A stretch of 64,000 bases of DNA from Fundicoccus culcitae (GTDB lineage Bacteria > Bacillota > Bacilli > Lactobacillales > Aerococcaceae): positions 496,001-560,000 of the forward strand of contig NZ_CP102453.1 of assembly GCF_024661895.1 (NCBI RefSeq), written 5' to 3'. Position numbers and translations under genes: made by a program. Under the pieces are notes generated by a model. The model did not search any database. It saw nothing but the letters and a program-made list of their open reading frames with translations, and had not been told where the DNA came from. Each line of letters opens with the position of its first letter. The stretch's first letter is position 1. Below, in pieces: positions 29,614-38,478 of this stretch.

Positions 29614-30072
29614 ATCCTTCTGTAGGCAGCCATCTCTTCGAACTTAATCACGATGTTGTCTGCGTTATCGGTGACGTATCCACCTCCTTGATTTTCAAAA
29701 TTGTTATTGTTCTGTCCTTCCTAGCTATAGGCTAGTACTATGACGTCTGCTGACTTCTCATCATTCGTTGTTACTACGATTAACTATCGTTGATGAGACC
29801 TCCCCGGGTAAGAATGACAACCTTCCACTCATGTCACTGCTTCATCTACTGTATGGGATTCGTGCAGTATTGGACTTTACTTTGTAAGGCAAGCTCGTCC
29901 GTCCCTGTTCAGCCTTAATATGAAGTTTCTGTTCGTCAGTGCGAGTGTTTGCCTCCGGCTTCCTTCAGATTCCACCTCACGATGGACACCCTTGCCTTTA
30001 GCTAACAGTTCCTACTGCCAAGCCTGTAGTGGACTTTCACCACCAAGTTGTCACCCATGCCGGGCGCACCTC

Positions 30073-30106
30073 AAAAAGACCGTTGAAGCTTTTTGCCTCA
30101 ACGGTC
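30073..30106 (-). terminator. Rho-independent terminator of hup
   Basis: On the minus strand GACCGTTGA pairs perfectly with TCAACGGTC (30106-30098 and 30086-30078), followed by TTTTTGAG. The group II intron begins directly after this sequence, so the terminator is probably the insertion target and still works. Confidence 0.9.
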
Positions 30107-30118
30107 ATATAGATGAAA

Positions 30119-30394
30119 TTATTTTACTGCATCTTTTAGGGCTTTACCAGCTTTGAATCCTGGAACTTTACTTGCAGCGATTTGAATTTCTTCGCCTGTT
30201 TGAGGATTACGTCCTTTACGAGCTGCACGATCACGAACTTCAAAAGTACCAAATCCAATAATTTGTACTTTTTCACCGTCTGCTAATAACTCTTGCACAG
30301 TTTCAAATAACGCTTCAACCGTAGCAGTTACATCTTTTTTAGTTAAATTTGTTTTTGCTGCTACTTTTTCTACTAATTCTGCTTTGTTTGCCAT
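30119..30394 (-). CDS. hup: HU-family DNA-binding protein
   Basis: This histone-like protein of 91 aa binds and bends DNA as a dimer and compacts the nucleoid. The N-terminal helices ([20 protein letters not shown]) and the beta-arm region [22 protein letters not shown] are canonical, and the end LKDAVK is typical. GGGAGG precedes the ATG. Its own promoter is at 30478-30506 and its terminator at 30073-30106, so it is monocistronic, and the intron insertion does not disrupt it. Confidence 0.98.
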   Translation of the reverse strand: MANKAELVEKVAAKTNLTKKDVTATVEALFETVQELLADGEKVQIIGFGTFEVRDRAARKGRNPQTGEEIQIAASKVPGFKAGKALKDAVK

Positions 30395-30477
30395 AAATAA
30401 TTTCCTCCCAATTGATTGCTATTCAGCAAATTTTTGAAATACAATTGCTAGAACTCCTAACAATTATTTCATATCTA

Positions 30478-30506
30478 AGAATAGCATATCAGACTTGATA
30501 ATACAA
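30478..30506 (-). promoter_or_regulatory. SigA-type promoter of hup with a structured leader
   Basis: On the minus strand TTGTAT and TATTCT are 17 bp apart. The 5' UTR of roughly 80 nt can form a long imperfect hairpin (GAAATAATTGTTAG pairing with CTAGCAATTGTATTTC, plus 30441-30475), which may affect HU mRNA stability or translation. Confidence 0.7.
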
Positions 30507-30540
30507 CATTTTGGACTTGATATTCGTTAAATTTAACGGA

Positions 30541-31854
30541 TTATTCTCGTTCACGAACAATTAAGCGTAATGGTGTTCCTTCAAAATAGAAAGATTGGCG
30601 CAATTGGTTTTCAAGAAAACGCTCATAACTAAAGTGCATGAGTTCTTTATCATTTACAAAAACAACAAATGTAGGTGGATTGACTGCAACTTGTGTCAAG
30701 TAAAAAATCTTTAACCGTCTACCCTTATCCGTTGGAGTTGGATTCATGGCCACAGCATCCATTAAAACATCATTCAACAATGACGATTGAATACGTCGAT
30801 GACGATTTTCGTAAATCGTAACGAGCATTTCAGGTAATTTATTTAAACGCTGACCTGTCTCAGCGCTGACAAACAAAATGGGTGCAAAACTTAAATATTG
30901 GAATTCTTTACGGATATCCTTTGTAAATGATTCAAATAATTTATCACTCTTATCAACTAAATCCCACTTATTGACGAGTATAATAATGCCTTTATTCGCT
31001 TCATAAGCATATCCAGCAACTTTTTTGTCTTGTTCTCTAATACCCGTTTCGGCATCTAAAACTAAACAGACAATATCGCTACGCTCGATGGCTGACATGG
31101 CTCTTAAAACACTGTATTTTTCCGTTTTTTCATAAACTTTGCCACGTTTACGAATACCGGCTGTATCTATCATTGTAAAAGAATGACCATCTGCAGCTGT
31201 AAAATAAGTGTCAACCGCTTCTCGCGTTGTCCCTTCAATATTTGAGACGATGACGCGTTGCTCATTTAAAATAGCATTAACCAAACTCGATTTACCAACA
31301 TTCGGACGCCCGATAAAACTAAATTTTATGGTTTTATCGTCATCCTCATGACTCGCATCCGATGGAAAAGAAGCCACTACCGCATCGAGTAAATCACCAA
31401 AACCTGTACCATGTGATCCAGAAACGGCAAATGGCTCCCCATGACCTAAGGCATAAAAATCATAAGTTTGCATTCTTTGTTCAGGATTATCCGTTTTATT
31501 AACGGCTACAACAACAGGTTTATGAGTCCGATGTAATTGATTGGCGATATTTTCATCGATATCGGTTAAACCTTCACGTGCTGAAACGACAAAAATAATC
31601 ACATCCGCTTCTTCCATCGCAATCTCGGCTTGGTAACGAACCTGATTCATCAGCGGTTCATCGGATAAATCAATACCACCGGTATCAATCAAACGAAATT
31701 CACGGTTTAACCAGCTAGCAGTTGCATAAATTCGATCACGTGTCACACCAGGTACATCTTCGACGATTGAAAGTCTTTCACCAATTAAACGATTAAAGAT
31801 GGTTGATTTACCTACATTGGGGCGACCAACAAGGGCAACAACAGGAATACTCAT
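30541..31854 (-). CDS. der: Ribosome-assembly GTPase Der (EngA)
   Basis: Der is an essential GTPase with two tandem G domains, needed for 50S maturation. The 437 aa show the first domain with GRPNVGKST (10-18), DTGGID and NKTD, a second domain with GRPNVGKSS (about residue 185), [10 protein letters not shown] and NKWD, and a C-terminal KH-like domain ending [16 protein letters not shown] precedes the ATG. It lies behind the rpsA terminator and ahead of hup, the conserved cmk-rpsA-der-hup order of Firmicutes. Confidence 0.97.
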   Translation of the reverse strand: MSIPVVALVGRPNVGKSTIFNRLIGERLSIVEDVPGVTRDRIYATASWLNREFRLIDTGGIDLSDEPLMNQVRYQAEIAMEEADVIIFVVSAREGLTDIDENIANQLHRTHKPVVVAVNKTDNPEQRMQTYDFYALGHGEPFAVSGSHGTGFGDLLDAVVASFPSDASHEDDDKTIKFSFIGRPNVGKSSLVNAILNEQRVIVSNIEGTTREAVDTYFTAADGHSFTMIDTAGIRKRGKVYEKTEKYSVLRAMSAIERSDIVCLVLDAETGIREQDKKVAGYAYEANKGIIILVNKWDLVDKSDKLFESFTKDIRKEFQYLSFAPILFVSAETGQRLNKLPEMLVTIYENRHRRIQSSLLNDVLMDAVAMNPTPTDKGRRLKIFYLTQVAVNPPTFVVFVNDKELMHFSYERFLENQLRQSFYFEGTPLRLIVRERE

Positions 31855-31880
31855 TATTTCACCTCTTTTTCTTTTTAAGC

Positions 31881-31914
31881 AAAATAAAAGACTGATGCAT
31901 CAAGCGTCAGTCTT
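31881..31914 (-). terminator. Terminator behind rpsA
   Basis: On the minus strand AAGACTGA pairs with TCAGTCTT (31914-31907 and 31895-31888) and runs into TTATTTTGC. The T run is interrupted, so partial read-through into der is likely, and I find no clear separate der promoter. Confidence 0.7.
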
Positions 31915-31937
31915 CATAAATTAAAATGAATGGTTAA

Positions 31938-33386
31938 TTATTCATCATCACTTTCAGATCTTAAAGCTTTTAACTCATCGCTACCTAATAAGTCAGCAAA
32001 TGAAAATCCAGATTCATTACTTTCTTCTGAAGTATATGAACTTGTATTACTTTGTTTGTTACTACGTGGACGATTGTTATTTGATTGATTTCTACGGTTT
32101 GATTCTGGGGCTGTATGTCCTTCTTCAGAAACAGGTTTATCTAACAAAGCTTTAATCGATAATGATAAACGTTGTTCTTGTGGATCAGCACTTAAAACTT
32201 TCACTTGAATTTCTTGACCTTCTTCAAGTTTTTCATGAGGTGTAGCAATATGATCATGCGAAATTTGTGAAATGTGAACTAATCCTTCAACGGCAGGGAA
32301 TACTTCCACAAATGCACCAAAGCTTGTTAGACGTTTAACGGTTCCCGTTAAAACAGATCCTTCAGGAGCTCTTTCTTCGATATTATCCCATGGTCCCGCT
32401 AAAGTATCCTTGATTGATAAGGATACACGACCTCTATCTTTATCAACAGATAAGATTTTAACATTAACTTTTTCACCAATAGTTAATTTATCACTTGGTT
32501 TATCAATATGTTCATGCGCAATGCGACTAATATGAACTAAACCATCAATACCACCTAAGTCAATAAAGGCACCGAAGTTCGTTAAACGAGCAATTGTACC
32601 TTCTACGATTGAACCTTCTTCTAAATTATCTAAGATTTCAGCACGTTTTTCTTCTCTTTCTTTACGTGCGATTTCTTTATGTGATAAAATTAAACGATTT
32701 TCGCTTGGTTCAATTTCAACGATTTTGAATTCTAATGTTTTACCTTTATAAGGTGAAAAATCTTCCACAAAGTAATCTTCAACCATTGATGCAGGTACAA
32801 AACCACGTACACCAGCATCAACAACTAAACCACCTTTAACAACATCTTTAACCGGTGCTTCAATTGTTTCACCACGATCAGCTTTTTCTTGGATTTCAAC
32901 CCAAACTTTTTTAGCATCTACACGTTTTTTAGATAAATAATAATTTCCATTTTCTTTATCTTTAATTGGACGTAAAACCACTAATTCAATTTCATCGCCA
33001 ATATTTACGATTTCAGATGGATCTTCAAAGGGTGTAGAAGACAGTTCTTGGCGTTCAATGACACCTTCTAAACCACCACTTTCTTTGATAGCAACACGTA
33101 CTTGTTTATCATCAAAAGCTAGCACATCTGCCCAAACAGTATCGCCCACTTTAATTTCAACAACACTGTCAAGTGCATCTTCCATTGTTTCCATTGCAGT
33201 TGGTTCTTCTGATTCAGTAGCTGCCTCTTCTACCACTTCAGATTCTTCTGCATTATTTTCTTCAGTATCAGTAGTAGCTTCTTCTACTACCTCTTCAGCT
33301 GATTCTACCACTTCTTCTGTAGTTTCAACTGTTTCTTCGTTATTCACTTCTTCGTTCAATTCATTGTTCTCAACAAACTCTGCCAT
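31938..33386 (-). CDS. rpsA: Ribosomal protein S1 homologue (four S1 domains) with acidic N-terminal tail
   Basis: This RNA-binding S1-type protein has 482 aa from ATG 33386, chosen because AGGAGG lies nine bases upstream; the open frame reaches 33464. Residues 1 to about 72 are almost purely Glu/Asp/Thr/Val/Ser (EEVVESAEEVVEEATT). Four S1 domains follow at about 78-150, 165-230, 250-320 and 335-405, with the last two showing NFGAFIDLGG-DGLVHISRI and SFGAFVEVFPAVEGLVHISQIS. The C-terminal 75 residues are Asn/Arg/Ser-rich and then acidic. Firmicutes S1 homologues usually lack such an acidic head. The cmk-rpsA-der context is conserved. Confidence 0.93.
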   Translation of the reverse strand: MAEFVENNELNEEVNNEETVETTEEVVESAEEVVEEATTDTEENNAEESEVVEEAATESEEPTAMETMEDALDSVVEIKVGDTVWADVLAFDDKQVRVAIKESGGLEGVIERQELSSTPFEDPSEIVNIGDEIELVVLRPIKDKENGNYYLSKKRVDAKKVWVEIQEKADRGETIEAPVKDVVKGGLVVDAGVRGFVPASMVEDYFVEDFSPYKGKTLEFKIVEIEPSENRLILSHKEIARKEREEKRAEILDNLEEGSIVEGTIARLTNFGAFIDLGGIDGLVHISRIAHEHIDKPSDKLTIGEKVNVKILSVDKDRGRVSLSIKDTLAGPWDNIEERAPEGSVLTGTVKRLTSFGAFVEVFPAVEGLVHISQISHDHIATPHEKLEEGQEIQVKVLSADPQEQRLSLSIKALLDKPVSEEGHTAPESNRRNQSNNNRPRSNKQSNTSSYTSEESNESGFSFADLLGSDELKALRSESDDE

Positions 33387-33530
33387 GTACCCGTTCCTCC
33401 TAAGCAATTGCCTTAAAATTGTTGCCAAAAATAAATAATGGCTCACATAATCATATTTTATCAAATTTTTTAACTATCGTCTAGTAAAGGATTGCTTTAA
33501 TTCGATATATTCAGAAATTCGATAAGTATT

Positions 33531-34205
33531 TTATTGATTTAGTTCATAAATATTTTGAATTATAAATTCTATAACATCTTCGATACTCATCTTACTAGAA
33601 TCAATTAGTATCGCATCTTCCGCTTTTTTTAAAGGGCTGATCTCTCTAGTTGAATCATAATGGTCACGTCGAATAATATCCGCTTCAATTTCCTCTAGTG
33701 TTTGACTTGTTAAATTATTTTTTAGATTTTGCTGATATCGTCGTTCAGCTCGCACGCTGGGTAAAGCTGTTAAAAAGAATTTATACTTAGCATCTGGTAA
33801 TACAACTGTTCCAATATCACGACCATCCATCACCACAGAGACTCCTTTAGCAATTTCCCTTTGTTTCTCAACTAAAATTTCTCTTACAATCGGTATGGCG
33901 GATACCTCGGAAACATTCCGTGTAACTTCAACCGAGCGAATTTCACTCGCTACGTCTCTTTCATTAACGAATAGATGTAATTCTTGATTAATATAATTGA
34001 ATTTAAAATCTACCTGCTTAAGTAACGCTTCAATTTGATCAAGTTGATCAAATTCGATGTTAGCTTCCATTAACAAAAAAGTAATCGCGCGATACATCGC
34101 ACCTGTATCTATATAAATAATATCTAATCGTTGTGCGATAGCTTTGGCCACCGTACTCTTTCCCGATGAAGCAGGTCCATCGATCGCAATAGCAAAATTT
34201 TCCAT
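33531..34205 (-). CDS. cmk: Cytidylate kinase
   Basis: This enzyme phosphorylates CMP and dCMP to the diphosphates in pyrimidine nucleotide recycling. The 224 aa show the P-loop GPASSGKST (10-18), DTGAMYRAIT (36-45) and the MDGRDIGTVVLPDA nucleotide-binding segment, plus the lid Arg-rich region RAERRYQQ. The ribosome site is weak (AAAGTGAG at long spacing). It sits between the lysM terminator and rpsA. Confidence 0.96.
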   Translation of the reverse strand: MENFAIAIDGPASSGKSTVAKAIAQRLDIIYIDTGAMYRAITFLLMEANIEFDQLDQIEALLKQVDFKFNYINQELHLFVNERDVASEIRSVEVTRNVSEVSAIPIVREILVEKQREIAKGVSVVMDGRDIGTVVLPDAKYKFFLTALPSVRAERRYQQNLKNNLTSQTLEEIEADIIRRDHYDSTREISPLKKAEDAILIDSSKMSIEDVIEFIIQNIYELNQ

Positions 34206-34246
34206 AAATTAATGAATCTCACTTTCTAGAACCGTTATGTACTCAT

Positions 34247-34373
34247 AAAAAAGCCGAACTTTCAATTATAGCCTTCCAGAATGAACTGACTTATTCAACC
34301 CCTAAGACTAAAGTCAGTCGATTAGGAACTGGGTAATCAGATGATTCTGACGCTGTAACTAATTGAAAGTTCG
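34247..34373 (-). terminator. Long-loop terminator behind the LysM gene
   Basis: On the minus strand a perfect 14-bp stem CGAACTTTCAATTA / TAATTGAAAGTTCG (34373-34360 and 34268-34255) closes a 91-nt loop and is followed by GCTTTTTT. The loop can form an inner hairpin with ACTGAC and GTCAGT arms. The architecture resembles the terminators at 5364-5425 and 8454-8601. Confidence 0.75.
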
Positions 34374-34404
34374 AATTTCTAAAACAATGATGTTTTATTT
34401 ATAA

Positions 34405-35058
34405 TTAAGGTACAACAATTTGCATACCTGGATAAATCGGCGTATCAATTGTTGCTCCATTCATCTGGACTAAATCATAAACATTAATACCAAAGTTAAC
34501 CGAAATACTCCACCAAGAATCGCCTGCTTGAATCGTATAACTTCCCGTTGCAGGTGTTTCCGGCACCGTGACCTCAGGAGTTTCGACGGGTGTCGTCGGT
34601 GTTTCGACTACTGATTCAACAACCTCAGGTACCGATTCAGCGATTTCGATCGAGCTCACACTTTCTTCAGATGAGCTTTCAGATCTAGATTCTGATTCAC
34701 TTTCAGATTCGCTCGTTTCGGATTCACTCATACTTCGGTTGATTGAAAGATTCTCCATAGATGACGTAGACACTTCTGTATCCTGTCTCGTCGCATTAAC
34801 AGCCCAGTAAAGCATAAACGGTGAAATTAATACAGCAATTATCAGAAATAACAGCACTTTCGAAAGCGTTGTAGCTTCTTTGTTTGGCTGATTACGCGCT
34901 GAACGTGAAAACTGCCGTTTTTTAGGGTTCTCATCTTGTCCAAAACCACGATTCCAAGGTGCCTTGTTATCTCCTTGCTGTTGGTTAGAACGGCTTGAAT
35001 TTTCTTGACGCTCATTTTGTTTGTCTTCATTTTGATTTGGATAATTATCATTTGACAT
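34405..35058 (-). CDS. Membrane-anchored LysM domain protein (YpbE-like)
   Basis: This 217-aa bitopic protein begins with a hydrophilic Asn/Gln/Arg-rich cytoplasmic region (1 to about 65), then one membrane helix (KVLLFLIIAVLISPFMLYW, about 67-86). An external Ser/Glu-rich linker (SESETSESESESES, then Pro/Val/Thr repeats) leads to a C-terminal LysM domain (YTIQAGDSWWSISVNFGI ... GMQIVV) that should bind peptidoglycan. This matches the layout of Bacillus YpbE, which also neighbours fer. The function is unknown, possibly a cell-wall sensor or scaffold. AGGAGG precedes the ATG. Confidence 0.85.
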   Translation of the reverse strand: MSNDNYPNQNEDKQNERQENSSRSNQQQGDNKAPWNRGFGQDENPKKRQFSRSARNQPNKEATTLSKVLLFLIIAVLISPFMLYWAVNATRQDTEVSTSSMENLSINRSMSESETSESESESESRSESSSEESVSSIEIAESVPEVVESVVETPTTPVETPEVTVPETPATGSYTIQAGDSWWSISVNFGINVYDLVQMNGATIDTPIYPGMQIVVP

Positions 35059-35200
35059 TCTAATTCCTCCTACATGTGTTACAATATTTAGGTATGTAAT
35101 TGTTTTGTTTGATAAATATATACTACTGAACTATACTAACATAAATATACACGAAATCGATTAAAAATAGCAAAAGTTAAACGCTTTTATACTAATTTGA

Positions 35201-35216
35201 AGCTTAATTGTAAGCT
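35201..35216 (+). promoter_or_regulatory. Short palindrome in the fer 5' region
   Basis: AGCTTA-ATTG-TAAGCT is a perfect 6-4-6 palindrome, overlapped by direct repeats of AATTGTAA (35206-35213 and 35218-35225), between a TATACT -10-like box (35188-35193) and the fer ribosome site. No regulator can be named. Confidence 0.35.
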
Positions 35217-35241
35217 AATTGTAACATAAGGAGATGTTTTT

Positions 35242-35445
35242 GTGAAATTTTTTGTTAAAACGGAAAAATGTATCGCATGTGGTCGTTGCTACTTAAATTA
35301 TCCCGATATATTTGACTCTACTGACGAAGGGATTGCATTTGTAAAAGAAACCGCCAATGAAAAAGACCACACTGCTAGTCGCAATGTAGTCTATGAATGT
35401 CCTACGCGTGCGATTCAGATGGTTGAACCGGACGCTCAAGTCTAA
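35242..35445 (+). CDS. fer: 4Fe-4S ferredoxin
   Basis: This 67-aa electron carrier has C10-x-x-C13-x-x-C16 (CIACGRC) and a distant C-P pair near residue 53 (ECPTRAI), the four ligands of one 4Fe-4S cluster. It resembles the Bacillus Fer type with an acidic middle. The start is GTG, preceded by AAGGAG. Its last 44 bp overlap the 3' end of ribU on the other strand. The redox partner is not evident from the neighbours. Confidence 0.9.
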   Translation: MKFFVKTEKCIACGRCYLNYPDIFDSTDEGIAFVKETANEKDHTASRNVVYECPTRAIQMVEPDAQV

Positions 35446-36043
35446 CCTTTTCGTGATAACTTGGATAAAGCATATCACGTTTTTCCAAAATAGGGACGAT
35501 AGAACGTATCACTATAACTTGACCGATACTTAAAATAATTCCCTTAATAAGATTAAAAGGAATAATAACTGACATTATATAAGCTATAAAGTCATCAATT
35601 GGGAAATTTAAAACGGTCGTGTAGATAGGTAAAGCCACATAGTAATTAATGAGCGACATGGATACAACCAATGAAGCTGTTAAAGTAATACTCATTAAAA
35701 TCGCTGTAAAGGTTGATCGTTTAGCTCGCGTATATTTCAAGATAAAATGGGTTGGTAAAAACATGGCTAAAGTGGCGATAAAACTCATTATTACCCCGAT
35801 AGGAATCCCGGCTTCCCCACCACCGGTGATATAGTTAACAACATCACGAATACCTGCAACAATAACAAGACCAACAGGACCATATGCTAACATTCCAATT
35901 AAAGCCATTAAGTCACTAAAATCAATCTTTAAGAATGGGGCTGCTGGTAAAATGGGAAAATCAATAAACCGTAACACGATTGCCCACGCACCTAAAATTG
36001 ACAACAGAACCATTGCTTTAACCGACAACTTTCTTTTTACCAT
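35402..36043 (-). CDS. ribU: Riboflavin ECF transporter S component RibU
   Basis: This 213-aa substrate-binding integral membrane protein captures riboflavin for the energy-coupling factor transporter, whose ATPase module is not in the window. About six hydrophobic helices are visible. Family marks are the N-terminal basic segment with AWAIVLRFIDFPILP, FLKIDFSDLMALIGMLAYGP and the GGGEAGIPIGVIMSF loop. An FMN riboswitch in the leader confirms the substrate class. The C-terminal tail overlaps fer by 44 bp. GAGGAGT precedes the ATG. Confidence 0.95.
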   Translation of the reverse strand: MVKRKLSVKAMVLLSILGAWAIVLRFIDFPILPAAPFLKIDFSDLMALIGMLAYGPVGLVIVAGIRDVVNYITGGGEAGIPIGVIMSFIATLAMFLPTHFILKYTRAKRSTFTAILMSITLTASLVVSMSLINYYVALPIYTTVLNFPIDDFIAYIMSVIIPFNLIKGIILSIGQVIVIRSIVPILEKRDMLYPSYHEKVRLERPVQPSESHA

Positions 36044-36089
36044 AAACTTTCTACTCCTCTATTCGTCTTACAATAGAGCCTCATGCAAT

Positions 36090-36134
36090 AAAAAAAATAC
36101 GCCATCTACTAAGGGTCCTCAGCAAATAGCGTAC
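36090..36134 (-). terminator. Riboswitch-controlled terminator of ribU
   Basis: On the minus strand TACGCTATTTGCTGAG pairs with CTTAGTAGATGGCGTA around GACC, followed by eight T residues. It lies between the FMN aptamer and the ribU ribosome site, so FMN binding should favour termination. Confidence 0.85.
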
Positions 36135-36170
36135 ATTAATTATCTAAATTTAGATAAATTGCACAAAATT

Positions 36171-36283
36171 CTTCTTCCATCCAGACTGTACTGTCGGTAC
36201 TGGAATTACACCAGATCGGCCTTAACATAATGTTTAGGTTCGTGGACTTTACCACCGGTCGGGAATTTCACCCTGCCCTGAAG
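36171..36283 (-). promoter_or_regulatory. FMN riboswitch aptamer (RFN element)
   Basis: The minus strand shows the conserved blocks of the RFN element in order: CTTCAGGGCAGGGTGAAATT, CCCGACCGGTGGTAAAGTCC, CACGAACC, GGCCGATCTGGTGTAATTCC, AGTACCGACAGTACAGTC and TGGATGGAAGAAG. It controls the ribU gene through the terminator at 36090-36134. Confidence 0.97.
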
Positions 36284-36305
36284 ACGTTATTTAATTTATA
36301 AATTC

Positions 36306-36333
36306 ATTTTACCATATTTTGACAATAATACAA
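36306..36333 (-). promoter_or_regulatory. Promoter of the ribU riboswitch transcript
   Basis: On the minus strand TTGTAT and TAAAAT are 16 bp apart, ending about 23 bp before the aptamer. Confidence 0.65.
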
Positions 36334-36379
36334 GCCCATAGACTTAAATAGTTATAAAATTCACATAAGAATGTTGATG

Positions 36380-37102
36380 TTAAACATTCTTGGCCATTTG
36401 TGTTAGCTTATTAACTTCAAAAGCTGTTAATTCACGCCAATCTCCTGGATTCATTTTACCTAAATCAAGAAAACCAAATTTTTCACGTTTTAACTTAGTC
36501 ACAGGGTGTCCAATCGCTTCAAACATTTTTTTCACTTGATGATTCCAGCCTTCATGAATCGTTAACTCAATAACACTGGTATTTTGGTTCTTATTTTGTT
36601 GCAAGATAGACACCCGTGCAGGAGTCGTTTGCTTGCCATCAATCACTACCCCTTGTGTCAGTTTTTTGATGCTTTCCATCGTAGGAATCCCTTCGACTTT
36701 AGCTACATAAACCTTATCAATTTGATATTTTGGATGCATTAACAAATTGGCAAACTCACCATCATTCGTAAGTAACAACAATCCCGTTGTATCATAATCT
36801 AAACGACCGATAGGGTAGATTCTTTCATTAACTAAATGAATATAATCCGTCACCACTTCCCTACCCTTATCATCTGAAACGGCGCTAATAACATTTTTAG
36901 GTTTATAGAGCAAAATATACTTCGGTTCTTCTTTATAAATAGGGACACCATCAACTTCAATTAAATCATTAGCATTCACTTTGGTCCCTAATTCCGTTAT
37001 TTTAATCCCATTAACCGAGACACGACCTGCTAAAATGAGATCTTCTGACTTGCGACGACTAGCCACGCCGGCATGGGCTAATACTTTTTGTAATCTTTCC
37101 AA
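36380..37102 (-). CDS. rluB: 23S rRNA pseudouridine synthase RluB
   Basis: This RsuA/RluB-type pseudouridine synthase has 240 aa. An N-terminal S4 RNA-binding domain (MERLQKVLAHAGVASRRKSEDLI) is followed by the catalytic core with the active-site Asp in GRLDYDTTGLLLLTNDG (near residue 100) and a late HEGWNHQVKKMFEAIGHPV motif. The start is TTG at 37102 with AGAGGG eight bases upstream. It lies 12 bp behind scpB, the conserved scpA-scpB-rluB order. A hairpin (AAGAATGTT arms) overlaps the stop codon but has no T run. Confidence 0.94.
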   Translation of the reverse strand: MERLQKVLAHAGVASRRKSEDLILAGRVSVNGIKITELGTKVNANDLIEVDGVPIYKEEPKYILLYKPKNVISAVSDDKGREVVTDYIHLVNERIYPIGRLDYDTTGLLLLTNDGEFANLLMHPKYQIDKVYVAKVEGIPTMESIKKLTQGVVIDGKQTTPARVSILQQNKNQNTSVIELTIHEGWNHQVKKMFEAIGHPVTKLKREKFGFLDLGKMNPGDWRELTAFEVNKLTQMAKNV

Positions 37103-37114
37103 TTTTTATACCCT

Positions 37115-37717
37115 CTATTCTTCATCAGTTGAAGCTTCATCGTCAAAAAAATCCACTTCCCATTCTTTAATATTAAATAAATCACTATATGATTCTTCAC
37201 TATTCAATGGTAAAGCTTGAATTTCCGGTAAGTCTTCTAAAGAATTTAAGCCAAAATAATCCATAAAATAATCGGTCACCGCGTAGAGTATCGGTCGGCC
37301 TGGCGCTTCCACTCGACCAACTTCTTTAATTAAATCGCGACCTAGTAAGCGTTGGATCATAGCTGCCGAGTTGACGCCCCTAATTTGATCGACTCCCATT
37401 CGCGTAATCGGTTGTCTATACGCAATAATCGCTAAAGTTTCAACCGCTGAACGTGATAATTGGGTGGTAAAAGGCGAACGCGCAAAATTAATTAGAGTTG
37501 ATTCCAATTCTTTTTTTGTTACTAAACGATAACGTTGATTGTAATTGACCAATTCAATCGGACTGTCTAAATTCTCTTGTAAATCAAGCTTTAATTGCTG
37601 CAGTCCATTTGATATAGACTCAAGGTCAGCATTTAAAACTTGTGCCAATTCTTCACGACTAACCCCTTCTTCACCTGCCACAAAAATTAATCCATGAATT
37701 TGCATTTTTAGGTTCAT
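37115..37717 (-). CDS. scpB: Segregation and condensation protein B
   Basis: ScpB is a winged-helix kleisin partner that dimerises and joins SMC and ScpA in the bacterial condensin. The 200 aa show two winged helices (1 to about 90, about 90-165) with ETLAIIAYRQPITRMGVDQIRGVNS as the family signature, then an acidic tail. The ATG overlaps the end of scpA by 4 bp, and AAGGATG is the ribosome site. Confidence 0.96.
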   Translation of the reverse strand: MNLKMQIHGLIFVAGEEGVSREELAQVLNADLESISNGLQQLKLDLQENLDSPIELVNYNQRYRLVTKKELESTLINFARSPFTTQLSRSAVETLAIIAYRQPITRMGVDQIRGVNSAAMIQRLLGRDLIKEVGRVEAPGRPILYAVTDYFMDYFGLNSLEDLPEIQALPLNSEESYSDLFNIKEWEVDFFDDEASTDEE

Positions 37718-38478
37718 AAATCCACATCCTTAAGTGCTTGATTCCGTTTAATTTTAATAGCATCTAAGGCATGAGGTTGAAAAAAAACAATCTGCTGTTT
37801 ACGAACAAGTTCTAACATGGCCAAAAAAGTAGCAATATATTCCTGCTTGCTCGAAGAGTTTACTAAATCGGTCAATTCAATTTCATCATCCCAATCTAAT
37901 TGCTCTAGAACACCCTTTATATCATTAATTTTTTCTTCAACCGTAATCGGATCATGTTTAATTTCTTTTAATTTTGGTTGACGTTCATAAGCATTAACTA
38001 AAACTTGCATCATTGCCTGCTGCAGATCACTGACATCCAATTCATTCTCTTTTAATGGAATAAAGGTTTGATATTCGGTTAAATCTGTCCTTGGTCGTGT
38101 ATATAGTTTAGACCGTTGATTTTGCTTTTCTTCCAACTCATCCGCAACCGTTTGAAATTGTTGGTACAATAATAGTTGTTGAACCAGTAGTTGCCGTGGA
38201 TCTTGTTGATCGTAATTATCTTCTAAGTCTTCGTTGGGTTCAATAGGCAATAAGAGGCGACTCTTTATTTCTAATAAAGTCGCCGCCATGACTAAATAAT
38301 CCCCTGCAATATCCAACTCTAGTTCCTGCATTGAATGAAGGTATTCCATGTATTGCGTTGTGATTTCATGCATAGGTATATCATTAATATCAACTTTTAA
38401 TTGCTTAATAAGATGTAATAATAAATCAAAAGGTCCTTGAAAAGCTTTTAACTCTAATTTTAATGCCTCTTGACTCAT
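37714..38478 (-). CDS. scpA: Segregation and condensation protein A (kleisin)
   Basis: ScpA bridges the SMC heads in condensin. The 254 aa have the N-terminal motif LELKAFQGPFDLLLHLIKQLKVDINDIPM, the acidic middle (EPNEDLEDNYDQQDP) and a C-terminal winged helix ending in FQPHALDAIK. It overlaps ribT by 4 bp upstream and scpB by 4 bp downstream, indicating translational coupling. Confidence 0.97.
   Translation of the reverse strand: MSQEALKLELKAFQGPFDLLLHLIKQLKVDINDIPMHEITTQYMEYLHSMQELELDIAGDYLVMAATLLEIKSRLLLPIEPNEDLEDNYDQQDPRQLLVQQLLLYQQFQTVADELEEKQNQRSKLYTRPRTDLTEYQTFIPLKENELDVSDLQQAMMQVLVNAYERQPKLKEIKHDPITVEEKINDIKGVLEQLDWDDEIELTDLVNSSSKQEYIATFLAMLELVRKQQIVFFQPHALDAIKIKRNQALKDVDL

Noticed and set aside
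29920-30156. 78-codon plus-strand open frame
   Set aside because: It is antisense to the ribozyme part of the group II intron and the hup terminator, and shows no protein family features.
33058-33438. 126-codon plus-strand Ser/Thr-rich open frame
   Set aside because: It is the exact antisense of the acidic rpsA head; the Ser-rich composition is the complement of Glu codons.
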